From Tanypteryx hageni (taxonomy: Eukaryota > Arthropoda > Insecta > Odonata > Petaluridae), in contig CM054113.1 in NCBI GenBank assembly GCA_028673005.1, positions 43,032,117 through 43,096,116 on the forward strand: a stretch of 64,000 nt of DNA, in the 5' to 3' direction. The notes beneath the pieces were generated by a model, which saw only the letters and a list, made by a program, of their open reading frames with translations, had not been told where the DNA came from and searched no databases. Position 1 is the first letter of the stretch, and every line of letters begins with the position of its first letter. Below, in pieces: positions 11,643-23,207 of the stretch. The position numbers and the translations under genes are program-made.

Positions 11643-12631
11643 AGTGCTTTTCGTCAAATTCGCCGTAGTGTAATCATATATTAATGTATTTGCTTTGAAA
11701 TCAGAAAATTATTTTCCTTATATGGTGGTAGCCTTGCTATATAGATACGCTCGAAACATATTCATTTCATTTTGTCATTCTATACTCGCCCTACAAGCGA
11801 AATTTATTTTTGAAATCGGTTCAGCCAAAGACTTTCAAACTAATAGTTACAGAAAATTTCTAACTTTGATATTGTGGTAGCCTTGTTTAGTCGACCCGGA
11901 TAAAATATGATATTTTGGTTATTTATTTATATGAAGATTATATGTACCATATAGGATTAAAATGCATGCTGCTTGTTCTCTATAAATACGTGTAAAGATA
12001 TAATTGTACTTTTTATTGTGGTAGCCCTGCTCTTTGTCTCCGCTTTATACTTCTTGATTTCATTATGGTATGTTGTACAAATCTTATATACAGAATTTAG
12101 TTGAAATCCGTTCAGGCAATTCCTTCCAAATTCGTAATTACAGAAAAAATTTTATTTGTAACTGTGGCGCCCCTGTTTGGGTGATTCGGTTCATATATGC
12201 TGCTATGGTGTTGTATATGTGTTTACATTAAAAATTTTAAATTTGGTTAAAATTAATGCGAACAGTTCAACACAAATACTTGTAAAAAGAATTTTTTTAT
12301 TACTTGTATTGTGACAGCCCTGTTTTTTGTATCTACATTTAAAATATTGATTTTGTTTTTAAATGTTGCACACCTTCTTCATTCTAAATTTCGTTGAAAT
12401 CGGTTCGGCCAATTCCTTCCAAATTCATTACTACCCTAAAGTTTAATTTTGCAATTGTGGCACCTCTGCTGAATCGATCTGTTCTAAATATGCCATTTTG
12501 GTTCTATATTTATGTGAAAATTCTATGTAACAAATTTGGTTGAAATCAGTTTAGCCAATTCTTCCCTGACATATGCGTACGGACGGACATCACGAAGATA
12601 ATAGTGCTTTTCAGCATTGACGAAAAGCACT
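11643..12631. mobile_element. Helentron/DINE-like non-autonomous element with internal tandem repeats
   Basis: The left end AGTGCTTTTCGTCAA (11643-11657) is the exact reverse complement of the right end TTGACGAAAAGCACT (12617-12631). The same AGTGCTTTTC also lies at 12603-12612, so the right end folds into a hairpin. The interior has about five or six diverged units of about 150 bp. Each unit contains a 'TGTGGTAGCCCTG'-type phrase (near 11724, 11872, 12018, 12163, 12308, 12455) and a 'GAAATCGGTTCAGCCAATTC'-type phrase. Just inside the right end is GCGTACGGACGGACATC. Short subterminal inverted repeats, central minisatellite and 3' hairpin are the layout described for Helentron-associated/DINE-1-like elements. 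It has no coding capacity. Confidence 0.6.
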
Positions 12632-14606
12632 AAAAAGAAGAAGTCACTCAATCCTCATAAAACTTTAGCAAATTAATCGTAAATTACGATGGTATACTAT
12701 TCACAAATAAATAAAAAAATATCATTCACCTGAAAATTTGAATGTCTTCGTATTTATGTATTTAGCTCACTGTTTTACCGCAAGACACCCATGAAAGATA
12801 GCATCGAAATAGAACACTTATAGAATCTCCAATGGTGGACGCAACGTCCTCCTGCACGACGAGGTCGACTTTCGCATTAAAATTATCATTGGATGTGGTT
12901 CACGTATCATTCTCGAAGGCTTTACTTTTTTGCACACGTACTGACTGAGGCGTGAAAAAACTCCTTGATAATGCACACGGTGCGTTATTGATGCTTCCTG
13001 CCCTTAAAAATATGCAAACAAGATGTATCCTCTGTAATTTATCCGAAATATCTGCGTATCTTAGAGCATGAGGCTGAAATCGACAGTTCAGTGCTCACCA
13101 TGCCTACTTACTCATTCGAATTTAAATAAATCAACCTGAAGCAAAAATTGGTGCGACCGGAAAAGGAATGACGTAATGGTTCTTTTATGGTAACAATTAC
13201 GTACGACAATAAACACGAAATCCTTTGTTAGCTCAAGGTATAATCACTCCGGCATTTTTATTATTACGCTCGATCTGAAAAACTCATCATTAAATCTTTG
13301 AGTTTCCCCCTTATTTCAGGAAGAGATGTATTGATAGTCGTCGAAGAAAAGACAGTCACTTAAGTTAAATTAAGATTTACGACATGCTGGCTTTTATCAT
13401 GGCTCCGGATCATAAAAGATCGACAGGAACATGAAGATAAGATTAATGAGAGTAAGTACTAGATGGATGTCCTTAAAAGGATCCGGAAAACGAAAAATAA
13501 TGGATATCGTGAGCGTGGTTGATTAGCGACAGAAAGGGTAGCGTGTGTTATTGTATGTACGTACGCACGGCCTCTATCTCTACCCTCCCCTACCTCTACT
13601 TGAGGGAGGACAAAGTGCGCGCACACTGGGGACGGTCTCATGGCGGTCGGGTTGAGGGCTTTATTAGGGATAGGACCATTTTTGCGGAGATCATTCACCC
13701 TTGTAGGTCGCGGCACAGTCGCATCCCTACCCCCACCTACAGCGTGACGTAGTTTATGGATGCTCCTAAAAGGGTGTCCCGATAAGGTCGACTCTCTTAA
13801 GAGAGAATCGCAGGCGCACGAAGTTTGGAAATCGCTGGGCTAAGCGATTGTTTGACGGCGTATCGATGATAGGAAAAGTATGCAAATTAACCATATCCGA
13901 TCCACACTCTGGCCGCCATATGTCAGCTCCATAAAGTTTTTTCGTGAGAGAAACATGCAGTGTTGCCGAAATCTCATCACAAATCGAGGATTTTATCATT
14001 TCTGCCAAAAATAACACGTTCCTGCACTTTAAGGAGGAATCCGCGACGGAAAGAGGGCGGGAGGAGTGAGTGAGTGAGAGGAATGACGCCGAGGCCTTTG
14101 AAAATATGACGCTATTCTTTTGTGAATCTCCGTGTGCCGAGTAACGAGTTGTGAATATTGGGGAGGCTTAGGAACGTTCTCTCTTTTTTGGACAAGGATA
14201 CAACGAGATTGATTTATGTACACTTCACGGACTTATCCCTTAAAGAATATTAATTGTACGAAATTTTGTCACACAAAATGACCGCTCATCAGTTGGCGGA
14301 AGCTACGTCGGCGACAACGATTCAACACACAGAAACACGGCGGAGGGAGATTTACAGTTTGTTAGGGCAAGAGTTGTGATTTATACTTGAAATATCAAAC
14401 TAATAAAACGACGATATCTTGAGGGAGGGCACCACAGTCGCACGTTTACTCGCTCATGCGAGGTTTGAGAGAAAAATCGCCGAGGCAATGAACCGACACC
14501 GAATATAGCAAGCCCGTCGTAACGATGATAAATTGCAGTTTGCAACGTAAATTTAGCTGGAGTTCTAGGTCATTCGTTTTTATCAGACATCACTCACAAC
14601 AAAAAT

Positions 14607-14659
<53 letters not shown>

Positions 14660-16200
14660 GATTTTCTAGTTTGCGAGGTAATTAAGAAGCTTTAAATCGC
14701 ATTTACGATACGACGAAACGCAAATCTTGTGTATGTAGCGTGGGACGCAAAAGGTTTCAGCATCAATTACTGCTAATTTCTACTTTCGATTTAGTGAGAA
14801 GCTTTTCAAGAACATTTTAAAAGCGAGGTAGCACACGTTCCCACTGGTTTAAATTATAATATACTGCGGTGCAAAGGCCATATTGTTAAAAATTGCCCAT
14901 GCTTTAAAGTGAGGAAATACAATTCTTGGGAATATTTTATGCCATAAAATTCATAAAATCTAAATATTAATCTCACAAATTGAATATCTCACGTGAACGA
15001 AATTTTCTGATGTTATGTCAATGAATTTTAATTGCTTTTCCGGTGAATTCGCGGAAAACAATAGTAATTTGTGATATTTACACGCATTTAAAATGCTCTT
15101 CTGACTCGACTTTTACTGGAACAATAAAAACCAATATTATTAATCATTTCCAATGAAGAACATCAAATTTAACCGAAATTGGTTCTACCCTTTGACTCAA
15201 CGAATCCTTGCATAAAACAGAACATTATTTTGTTTTTTTTTGACCGGTTCAACTTCAGCGCTGAATGTTATTAATACAATAAAAAATCTGGAAGTATAAA
15301 ACTGAGTTTGTGTACTTTTCTTAAGACCTAGCGAAATCTTATTTGGGCAGTAAACCGTAAGTGTAGCGATGAATGATGAGAAGAGGCGTGACTTGAGGCA
15401 CTTTTCCAAGGACAACGGGTATTTAATTATTGCATCTCGAGAGAAAAAATGATAAACGCACCCGAGTGTGCTGTAGATGATGCACCGAGATAAATGTATT
15501 TAGTATCATCCTCGCGCAATTATGTGTTAATCGCTCATAATTACACGTTTTCATAATGTTTTTAATGGACGACAAACATCTTCAAAAAAAATCTAAATTA
15601 AAATTTATTCAAACTATAATTATGCAAAACCCTTAAAATTTCAAAGCAAACAACGACAGACGGTGAGAAAGTGTTGTAACTATGAAGCAAGCCTTACAGA
15701 AATGTATCTTTAAGTAGGGTCTCGGTGAGTAAATAAAGGCTATTATTAAATATACCGTTTGATAAATGAAAAGAATATATGAATACAAAATATGATAACA
15801 CAAAAAGAATTAATTCTGCTCATACGTTTTACTTAATAAAATAGCTAGCCGCTCAACAATTTAAAAAGTTTGCAATAAAATCTTTAAATGGATGTATCCT
15901 CTTTCAATGCTTTCTTCGCCTTTTATTAACCTATAATAAATGATTCCCTTTTACTTCATAAACATTTTTAATAACACGAAAAATGACAAAAGAGAAATTG
16001 CTGTATTCTTCAAGCAAAAATATACAACATTCCTGGTCATTAAAACAACCCACCATTTAAAATTTGTGTTTACTTCTAATTATATGGATAAATATTTTAA
16101 TACATATACTCTCGCCGATATTTTGCCGCTAGCTTTTTCCAAGAAAAAGTAATAAAATATTAAAATTTTAAAAAACAAGTACATATTTTAGGTAGGTATT
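12632..16200. other. No gene recognised; GC-richer islands at 13540-13760 and 14030-14230
   Basis: Short frames in the GC-richer islands do not match any family. A clean (TA)n tract lies at 14611-14657. The remainder is AT-rich and featureless to my eye. Confidence 0.45.
14611..14657. repeat. (TA)n microsatellite
   Basis: Uninterrupted TA repeat of about 23 units, bounded by the direct words ATCGGA and ATCGGATT. Confidence 0.95.
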
Positions 16201-16229
16201 TCAAAAAGTCATAGTAAGGCCATGAAAAA

Positions 16230-16345
16230 GTGTGAATTTCGTCTATAATGCAGTCGTCTTCAGTGGTGATTCACCGAAAATTTATTCTAAAAATTCACCA
16301 CTGAAGATGACTGCACTAGCCGGAATTCGCGTCTGGTTTTATATA
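16230..16345. repeat. Foldback repeat with two inverted hammerhead-like cores
   Basis: The right arm (plus strand) reads ACCA (16297-16300), CTGAAGA (16301-16307), a variable stem II segment, a GGAA in place of GAAA, then CGCGTC|TGGT, where TGGT can pair with ACCA as stem I. The left arm carries the same layout on the minus strand: ACCA (16267-16264), CTGAAGA (16263-16257), a 16-nt stem II segment and GAAA (16240-16237). The arms meet around GATTCACCGA/AATTCACC. Related copies lie at 20.8, 21.9 and 23.3 kb. This is a small foldback element family; the ribozyme reading is an inference from the core spacing. Confidence 0.6.
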
Positions 16346-18313
16346 ACCACATTACGGCTGTTGGAGATACCTAAGCTAAGTATGTACTTATTTTTAGCAT
16401 ATTTACTTAAAAGAAACAACGTGTTAATGTGATCACTCTATGCATCTATGGACAATCGACTTTTTTGTTTTCGTTAGGAAAATTCTTTTCGCGATAGGAT
16501 TTTAGGGGGGTCGCAAGACAAGTGATTTTATTCTGGTTTTAATGGAGATTTTAATTTATCGACGTTTTGTGCAAAAAATAAAGAAAAATATGTAGCTTAT
16601 CAACGTACGAAAACGTTTTTAACAAATGAATTATTTTTATGTAATAAAAACAAAAAGAAATTATATCTCAGTAGTGAGTAGTACTTAAAACATTAAACTA
16701 TACACCACATATTGCCTGGATATTTTAATACACTTGTCAATAACATAATTTATAATGCTAACCTAGTATTTATAAAGAGCATAAAATAAACAACTCTCTT
16801 ATTATTAATCTCCTTATTATTGTCATCACCCCTCCGCATGAAGAAACCTGGAGTGTTTATTTTTTGTTTCTCGAATATTCTCGGGGGTCGAGGCGATCAA
16901 ATATTCGGACGGAAGGGTCGCCTGACGAATCTGCCTGAGAGCCACTGTATTAGTCTATTATTTTTCCATTTATTGGATTTTTCCCGGTAGTTCATAAATT
17001 TTCCGCTAGGTGGCTTCAAAGTGCGAATATTCCAATTTTGAAATGGTTTTGAAGCTAAACTACAAGAAATGTTTAGGAAATTTATTTTGAAATAGATAGC
17101 TCTTATTCATCTAAGAATTTTCAACCGATCGAATTTTCCAAATAGTAGTTAGATTTTCCGCTAGGTAGCTTCAAAATCGGAAAATTCGAAACTTTGAAAT
17201 GGTATTTTAGCTAAACTACTGAAGTTAGAGGACTGAAGTTTTCATGGATGAGAAGGTATAGTAAGGGTCTACATTCCCTTTATAAAGGGGGAGTCAAACC
17301 AGAAACATGAAAACTTTGAAGAAGACGTGCTTCCACCTTTTAACCTTAGCAATGGTTGTTTTCAAAATATGATACTGAAGTGCTTATTCTTGACTTTCTT
17401 TTCAGCCACGTAAAAGGAGTTTGCGCCGGCGCATTCTGCGGATTTCAAAAATTCTCACTGCGTGGGCATCTATAATTCAGAGACTATACAGTACCGAGTG
17501 GCATAAAAGTGTCGCTGGCCGCAGTCGGGGAGGCGCTGGGCGTGGTGTCGATCCCCTCCCCGCGACCATTTTGCCACCTCGCCCCGGCAACGCCCTCTCC
17601 ACCTCCTCCTCCCCACACCTAGACATATATGAATATAAATTCTCATTCCGTTCACATCAACACCCTACCTCAGAGACCTTGCAGTGCAAACTCCTCCATT
17701 GTCAGTCCTTTAAGATTGGTTTATTTAATGACGTGCCTACGTTCTCGGCATTTCGTAGTAGGCGAAGCGCATCGCTCTAGCGTGTCTTTAAAAAAATAAG
17801 AGTTATTTTGTCACGATAAAAACAACCGAGAAAACGCGATAAAATCAATATATTTTAGAAACGATATATCCTCAAAAACATTTTTCGTGTTTTCGTCGTT
17901 GTAAGACGCTTGTCGCCTTATAAATACGCGTTCGCGCTTTAGAACAAGTGATTCTAAGGCGGGATATATCAGACCGTCTCGGTATATGATAACAGCTGCA
18001 TGTCTTTGTTATGAGTCGTTGTTTTTACCAGAAAAGATTGGGCAATGCCCGTCACTTATTTCTCTTGCTACAATGGAAGTTGTCATCTGACGGAGCTATC
18101 GGTAAAAGCCGGTTTTTCTGGATTCGCCTTTTTGACCGGGTCTCAATTTACCATCGGACCTACATCATATAAAGGTCTTATTTTTTTGTTAAATTAGCTT
18201 CTACCATAAAGTAACAGTCAGGTAGATAGAAGTTGAAGGTTCTCTTCACCTCAATAAAAGGTCACAATCTGACCCCGTTTACAGACAGTCATTCGTCAGC
18301 TATGAGTCTAGAC
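16346..18313. other. No gene recognised; GC-rich patch at 17490-17620
   Basis: The patch (GGCCGCAGTCGGGGAGGCGC and following) keeps frames open on both strands, but I recognise no protein. A TATA-like ATAAATA lies at about 17920 between CG-rich words (TACGCGTTCGCGC), which might be a core promoter. There is no downstream gene to support that. Confidence 0.35.
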
Positions 18314-18640
18314 CAGTGGTGGGCAACATTTTCTTCGTGGCGGGCAGCATTGGCCGTCGCGAATTCTTCTGCGGGCCACACTGCAAGCTATCAATGCTTC
18401 GGTGGTCTAGGTAAGACTTTAATCGGACGTTAACTAGGGATTCTGAGGTACCACATCAGTGAAAATCAAGTTTTAATTAGGTTTTTAGGGTTAACATTTC
18501 AATCCCAAGTGTTTTATTGTCGTAATTGGAATTTATATAATATGAATTTGTGTGTTAAATATCTTTTAATCATATCTTGGCAGGCCGCATAAAACGCTAT
18601 CGAGAGCCTGCGGGTCGTAAGTTGCTCACCACTGCCACTG
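18314..18640. mobile_element. hAT-type MITE
   Basis: It begins CAGTGGTGGGCAAC and ends GTTGCTCACCACTGCCACTG. The word TCTAGAC precedes (18307-18313) and follows (18641-18647) it, consistent with an 8-bp hAT duplication whose exact frame is blurred because the first and last bases overlap. The interior is GC-rich at both ends (GGCGGGCAGCATTGGCC, GCCTGCGGGTCGTAAG). It has no transposase. Confidence 0.8.
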
Positions 18641-18694
18641 TCTAGACCAGTGGTCCATTGGTCTAGACAGATTTAATAAGGTATATAATAAATT

Positions 18695-19070
18695 GGGGTG
18701 CCGGTGGTGTAGTGGTTAGGACGCTGGCTGCTACTCGCCCGATGCTTGAAAAAGTCATCGGGTACGAATCCTGCGCGAGTAGGATTTTTTCTCAAGGTCA
18801 CCCGGCCCCCTTGTTGCGTGGTTTGAGGAGACCGCGTAAATTCAGCTGTTCCGTCCTTCGGAAGGGACGTTAAGCCGTTGGCCCCCCTGGTGTTCTTCGC
18901 AAGAGCAGGCAAATGCCGGCACCGGGTTTCCCTCCTCCCTTCTGTGTGTGTGTGTCCGGTGTGGAAGGCAACGGGAAACCACCACACCGTGTATGTATAT
19001 TCCCTAGTCAAAACCAATTAATTAATTAATTGGTAGGACCTGTCGCAAGACAGAACACAAATGAATGAAT
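18695..19070 (+). mobile_element. tRNA-derived SINE with a different 3' module
   Basis: The head and body are nearly identical to the copy at 2521-2850: A box TGGTGTAGTGG, B box GGTACGAATCC, GGAAGGGACGTTAAG. From about 18937 the sequence departs into (TG)n, then GGAAGGCAACGGGAAACCACC and GACCTGTCGCAAGACAGAAC, ending in an AATG-type simple tail. The 3' border and target duplication are uncertain (ATAAATT occurs on both sides). The different tail on the same head shows that the family is modular. Confidence 0.85.
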
Positions 19071-19082
19071 AAACCTAAAATG

Positions 19083-20608
19083 GATAAATTAAATTACCAC
19101 TTGACTTTTCCGTAGTAATCTAACGTTATTTATACCATAAATGACGAGGAAAATTAATATTTGAAATTATAAACCGCAAATATTAGATTTGAAAAACGTC
19201 CTTTATATGGCTCGAGCATCCTCCAGAAATTTTCGATTGCATTTTTAATCAATTATTTTCCGATTCGATTACATTTAAGTTCGGTTATTTTTCGGTTCGA
19301 TTATGTTTCAATTCTAATATTTTTCGATTCGACTATTTTTAGATTCGATTATTTTCAAATTCGACCCATCTCCGCATTTGAATCCTGTACGGTTTACTTA
19401 AGGAGGAGGTGCTCCTTAAATAAGCCGTATAAAAATTCTCCAACCTCAATACAGAAAGGTGCAACTCCAAAGAATCGTTCCGTTCCCAAACCCCTCGTCC
19501 CCCTTGCACTTTCAATGTCGAAACTTCTTCCTATTTATTTTTTCCTGTCTCTGCGCAGTTTAAGACAGCCGATATGATAAATTCTCCATTTTCTCTCCCA
19601 TTGTTGCGTTGACGGGAATCCCTCACTATCCGAGATAGAAAGATAGAGAAAGAGAGAAAATGGATTCGCGTTGCATCGTTGAGCGGGTCAGATACGTTCC
19701 GGTGTTATTAAGGATATACCCTCCTCTCCCCTTTTCCTCCCTCGCCCACCTCCTTCTGTTGCTCATACAATCGCCACTTACGTGTTAACCAGAGTCCTCG
19801 AAGAGGTTTTACGTCCGAAATTAACGGACCATTGTATTCCCGACATCCGGGTTGCGAGGAGTTTTGGGAACGAGAGCTGAGTTTTGCCAAGTTGGGCACA
19901 AAGGGAAAAGGTTTCGCTTTTTTGGCACTGCATCTAAAAGGTGTTATTATCACGGAAATCCTGGAAACATAAATCACCCGGTGGGGGGCAGCAATAAGCG
20001 CCTTGCCCACGGGGTAGGGTTTCTTAATTATTCGGCCCCCTCCCATGCCAATCTTTTGGCCACGTATCTGCATACAAATCTACTCGAGCATGTGGGCAAG
20101 ATTGCACTCATTCTTGAAAATTTCTTCCAGTGCTTTCGTTATAATTTTTCACTTGACCTAGGTTACACTATGAATTTCCTCAAAACTGTGTCGAAAGACC
20201 ATCAGCATTTAAGGGGAAATGCACGCCAGAGGCGTGGCATAAATTAGGCGAGAGTCGTTCCGTAGATTTAACATTGGAAATTCCATTTCTTTCTAGCAAG
20301 ATGATAGCCCGAATAGAACAGAACTATACAAATGTCCTATCGTCGGGCTAAATATTTTAATATTTTCAACTAACAATATTATGTTGAAGATATTTCATGC
20401 GATTTAGGTGTATAAATTTAAAATATAATTTCCTGCATATGGTAGCCCTGACTGAGTGATATGACAAGAGTAAGACGTTATCATTCCGAATTTCAATGCA
20501 AATAAAAACTGGCAATCCTAAGTGAATGGTACGACCCAGATACGCCATTCTCGATGGCACTTTAATAAAAGCCTCCAATATTAACCTATTAAATAGATGT
20601 GACCATAC

Positions 20609-20610
<2 letters not shown>
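19083..20610. other. No gene recognised
   Basis: GC-richer DNA at 19700-20100 keeps frames of about 120-130 codons open on both strands without recognisable motifs. A direct-repeat cluster of 'TTTTCGATTCGATTA'-like phrases lies near 19230-19360. Sequence at 20420-20540 (TATGGTAGCCCTGACTGAGT) resembles a unit of the internally repeated element at 11.6-12.6 kb. Confidence 0.4.

Positions 20611-20662
<52 letters not shown>
20611..20662. repeat. (TA)n microsatellite
   Basis: Pure TA repeat of about 26 units, continuing into (TTTA)n to about 20678. Confidence 0.95.
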
Positions 20663-20667
<5 letters not shown>

Positions 20668-20734
20668 TTATTTATTTAATAGAGAATAATCGAGCTCGTC
20701 TTGTGGCTAAAATCAAATCTACGCAATTGCCATA

Positions 20735-20890
20735 AAAATATTATGAAAACTAGATGAGCATTTTGGCAGCAAAGCAGCCATTATCAGTGGCATTCACCGA
20801 TAGGATATTCTAAAAATAACGGCTGCTTTGTAACAGAAATGCGTATCTGGTTTTCATAACCTTTTTGTGGCTATCGGAGATAAGCGATGC
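20735..20890. repeat. Foldback repeat, hammerhead-like family copy
   Basis: The left arm on the minus strand reads CCA-CTGATAA (20787-20781), then GGCTGCTTTGCTGCC, AAAA and TGCTCATC. The right arm on the plus strand reads GGCTGCTTTGTAAC (20821-20834), GAAA (20836-20839), TGCGTATC|TGG (cleavage-equivalent site 20847|20848), then GGTTTTCATAACC. The right arm has lost its CTGA(A/T)GA box and the left one is mutated, so both look inactive. The flanking TTTTTGTGGCTATCGGAGAT matches the 23.3-kb copy. Confidence 0.55.
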
Positions 20891-21149
20891 GTCAATGCGG
20901 CAAAGATATTCAATAAAAAACGTTTTATGGTCATTTCCTCAAAAATTGCGTATTATATTGAATAAATCGGTATAACAAGAGAGGTTTATTCTGATAAGCT
21001 CTACACAGAGCCTAAAAAATATGTCCTCTCAAATGGATAGTTTACGAGTTAATAGCAAAAATAATTTTAAAACGACAACTCTGAATAAGTAATTGAGTGA
21101 TTTTCATTTTCTATCTTGGTGTTAATCCTAAACAAAAATTTCGCCGAAT

Positions 21150-21235
21150 AAAGCTCTTGATTTATACGTACATACGGACGAACCGAACAAAATTGGCGCT
21201 CTTTCTTTTAGAAAAAGAGTATAAATTGACAATAA
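21150..21235. repeat. Helentron-like 3' end fragment
   Basis: CGTACATACGGACGAACCGA is followed by GGCGCTCTTTCTTTTAGAAA then AAGAGTATAAA, a hairpin. This is the same order (CGGACGGAC word, then terminal hairpin) as in the elements ending at 12631, 43039 and 50493. The left end and interior could not be defined. Confidence 0.4.
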
Positions 21236-21857
21236 AGATAAAATGAAAAAATAAAATTCACTAGTGATGTCTTCTATTTTTCCATTCATTCATAAGATGT
21301 GACACTACCAGATTTTCAAATTATCTCTTATTCTACAGTTTAAAATTTTAAATGTATCCTTATAAAGACCTTGCATTTAATATGGGGCTTATTCATTGAA
21401 AATTTGCTTGATTATATTCATTCTCTCCTGCATGCGAAAATTCGCAGATCAGTTACCTAAATATATTTCGAAAATTACAACGGGATGATCCATTGAATGA
21501 ACAAACTCCTTTGAAACAAAAGTGAAAATAGCGGGGGGAGGCGGGGTGGGACCAACAACAGAACAAACCTAGACGCTAACTGGGTTTGATTAAGGAAATG
21601 AAGGGAGAAAAAGAGTTGAAGGAATGTTTGCAAGGAATACACCGCGTGTTAGCTAACGGAATGCAAAAGAGGTCAGTGTTGGTTTATATTTCAGCTGAGC
21701 AAACCACCTAACTGAAAGTACATGGGGGCACATAAAAATATTTCTTGAAAATAATGCTTGTCTTAAATGAATTTTTAATTGAAATAAGATAAACACGGAT
21801 AAAATTAACAAACTATCCGTCCCATAGCTATGAAAAGATTGGAAAAGCAGATTTTTA

Positions 21858-21935
21858 TTTCGGTGGTGATTTATTAATATTTGACTCAATCGGAAAATTA
21901 CCACTGATGACGGCTGCTTTGTTAGGTCTATTGGA
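21858..21935. repeat. Foldback repeat fragment, hammerhead-like family
   Basis: TTTCGGTGGTGATTTATT at 21858 and ATTACCACTGATGACGGCTG (21897 onward) are inverted arms like those at 16.2 kb. CTGATGA lies at 21904-21910, followed by CGGCTGCTTTGTTAGG. The GAAA segment has been lost by a deletion. Confidence 0.5.
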
Positions 21936-23207
21936 GAGACAGTTTGTAAATTTAATTTTTGCCAAAAGTTGACCCACATCAGTCTCTTTTGAAATGGTAA
22001 ATGATATTAACGTCTCATACACTGCTATATTTACGTATATTATTATAAAATCTCACATTAGCTATAAAATATATTTTTCATTATTTTACGTTTATAAATA
22101 ATTTACTAACGCATCAGCTGTCACATGGTAAACCTGCATAGCGCATATAAGAATTTTTTAAATTATTAAAAGTTACAATCTGAAAAACAAGGTTTATAAA
22201 TTTATAACAGTCTTGCCTTGTTTCTGCATTTAAACCTACACAAACGTGAATATCAACCGATGTGCAATATATAAAAAACAAAGAATCATTGTTCGTACAA
22301 GATTAATTATAATTTCTCGCAAATCAAATATGTATAATAATAATAATAAATTCCTCTTGAAAACTGATCGAGTAATCCATTCTCACGAGAGAAATTTCTG
22401 CATTATGATCTAACGCTGGCATAAGAACACCTCAAGGCATCCTGGAAATTGTCTTAAATATACAGCAATTACATAACTTCAGTCAGTCGACCACGAAAAT
22501 TCCGACGTATCTTTTGTGAAGACGTTACGAAAGTTTTCGAAATTTCGATATATTTTGCCGAGATCTAGTAATAGGACTTTCCTGACCGATTATTGCCACG
22601 GGATAGCAAATATTCTGCATTGTGAAACACAAATTAGGAGACCTAAGAAGATTTGAGAGATATGCTCAGGGTGAAAAGTCTTTCGTATGCTTACCGAGTG
22701 TGTTCTATGACGATGTTGCGAAATGACCACTATTCTTCTTATAAACACTCTTTGCCTGACGATTAAAGTTTAAATGCAAAATTCTCATAATTAATTCATC
22801 TTCAACACGCGTTTTTCTTTGAAATTTACAACCCTACAACAACTATGTTCTGCTTACTTCGTCAGACCTTCAGCAGCGTCTCATATGAGTCATTCTGATT
22901 TTTCATTACTTATAAATACTGATGATATAAGTTGAAATGCAAATACCGATTCGTAAATTAATGTATAAAATATGTGGAAGTTGGTATGAATTGCGTATGA
23001 CGAAACGTTTTTGCACGAGGCCACTTTTTTTAATTATTCAAACTTAAGCTCTCCCAAAATAAAATAATGGCGGCTCACCAATTTTCAATTCTTATATATA
23101 CCATATTTATGTGCTGAAACATCTCACAGAAACCCAGATTATTCAAATTTTATATAATTTAGTGTCTTCTGAAACTTTCTAGCTCGTCTTATGGCTGAAA
23201 ATATTCA
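21936..23207. other. No gene recognised; short (TAA)n at 22332-22349
   Basis: AT-rich sequence with no supported coding or RNA feature on either strand. Confidence 0.5.

Noticed and set aside
17421..17780. 119-codon open frame in a GC-rich patch
   Set aside because: Both strands are open, no conserved motif, no splice context; GC-driven open frame is sufficient.
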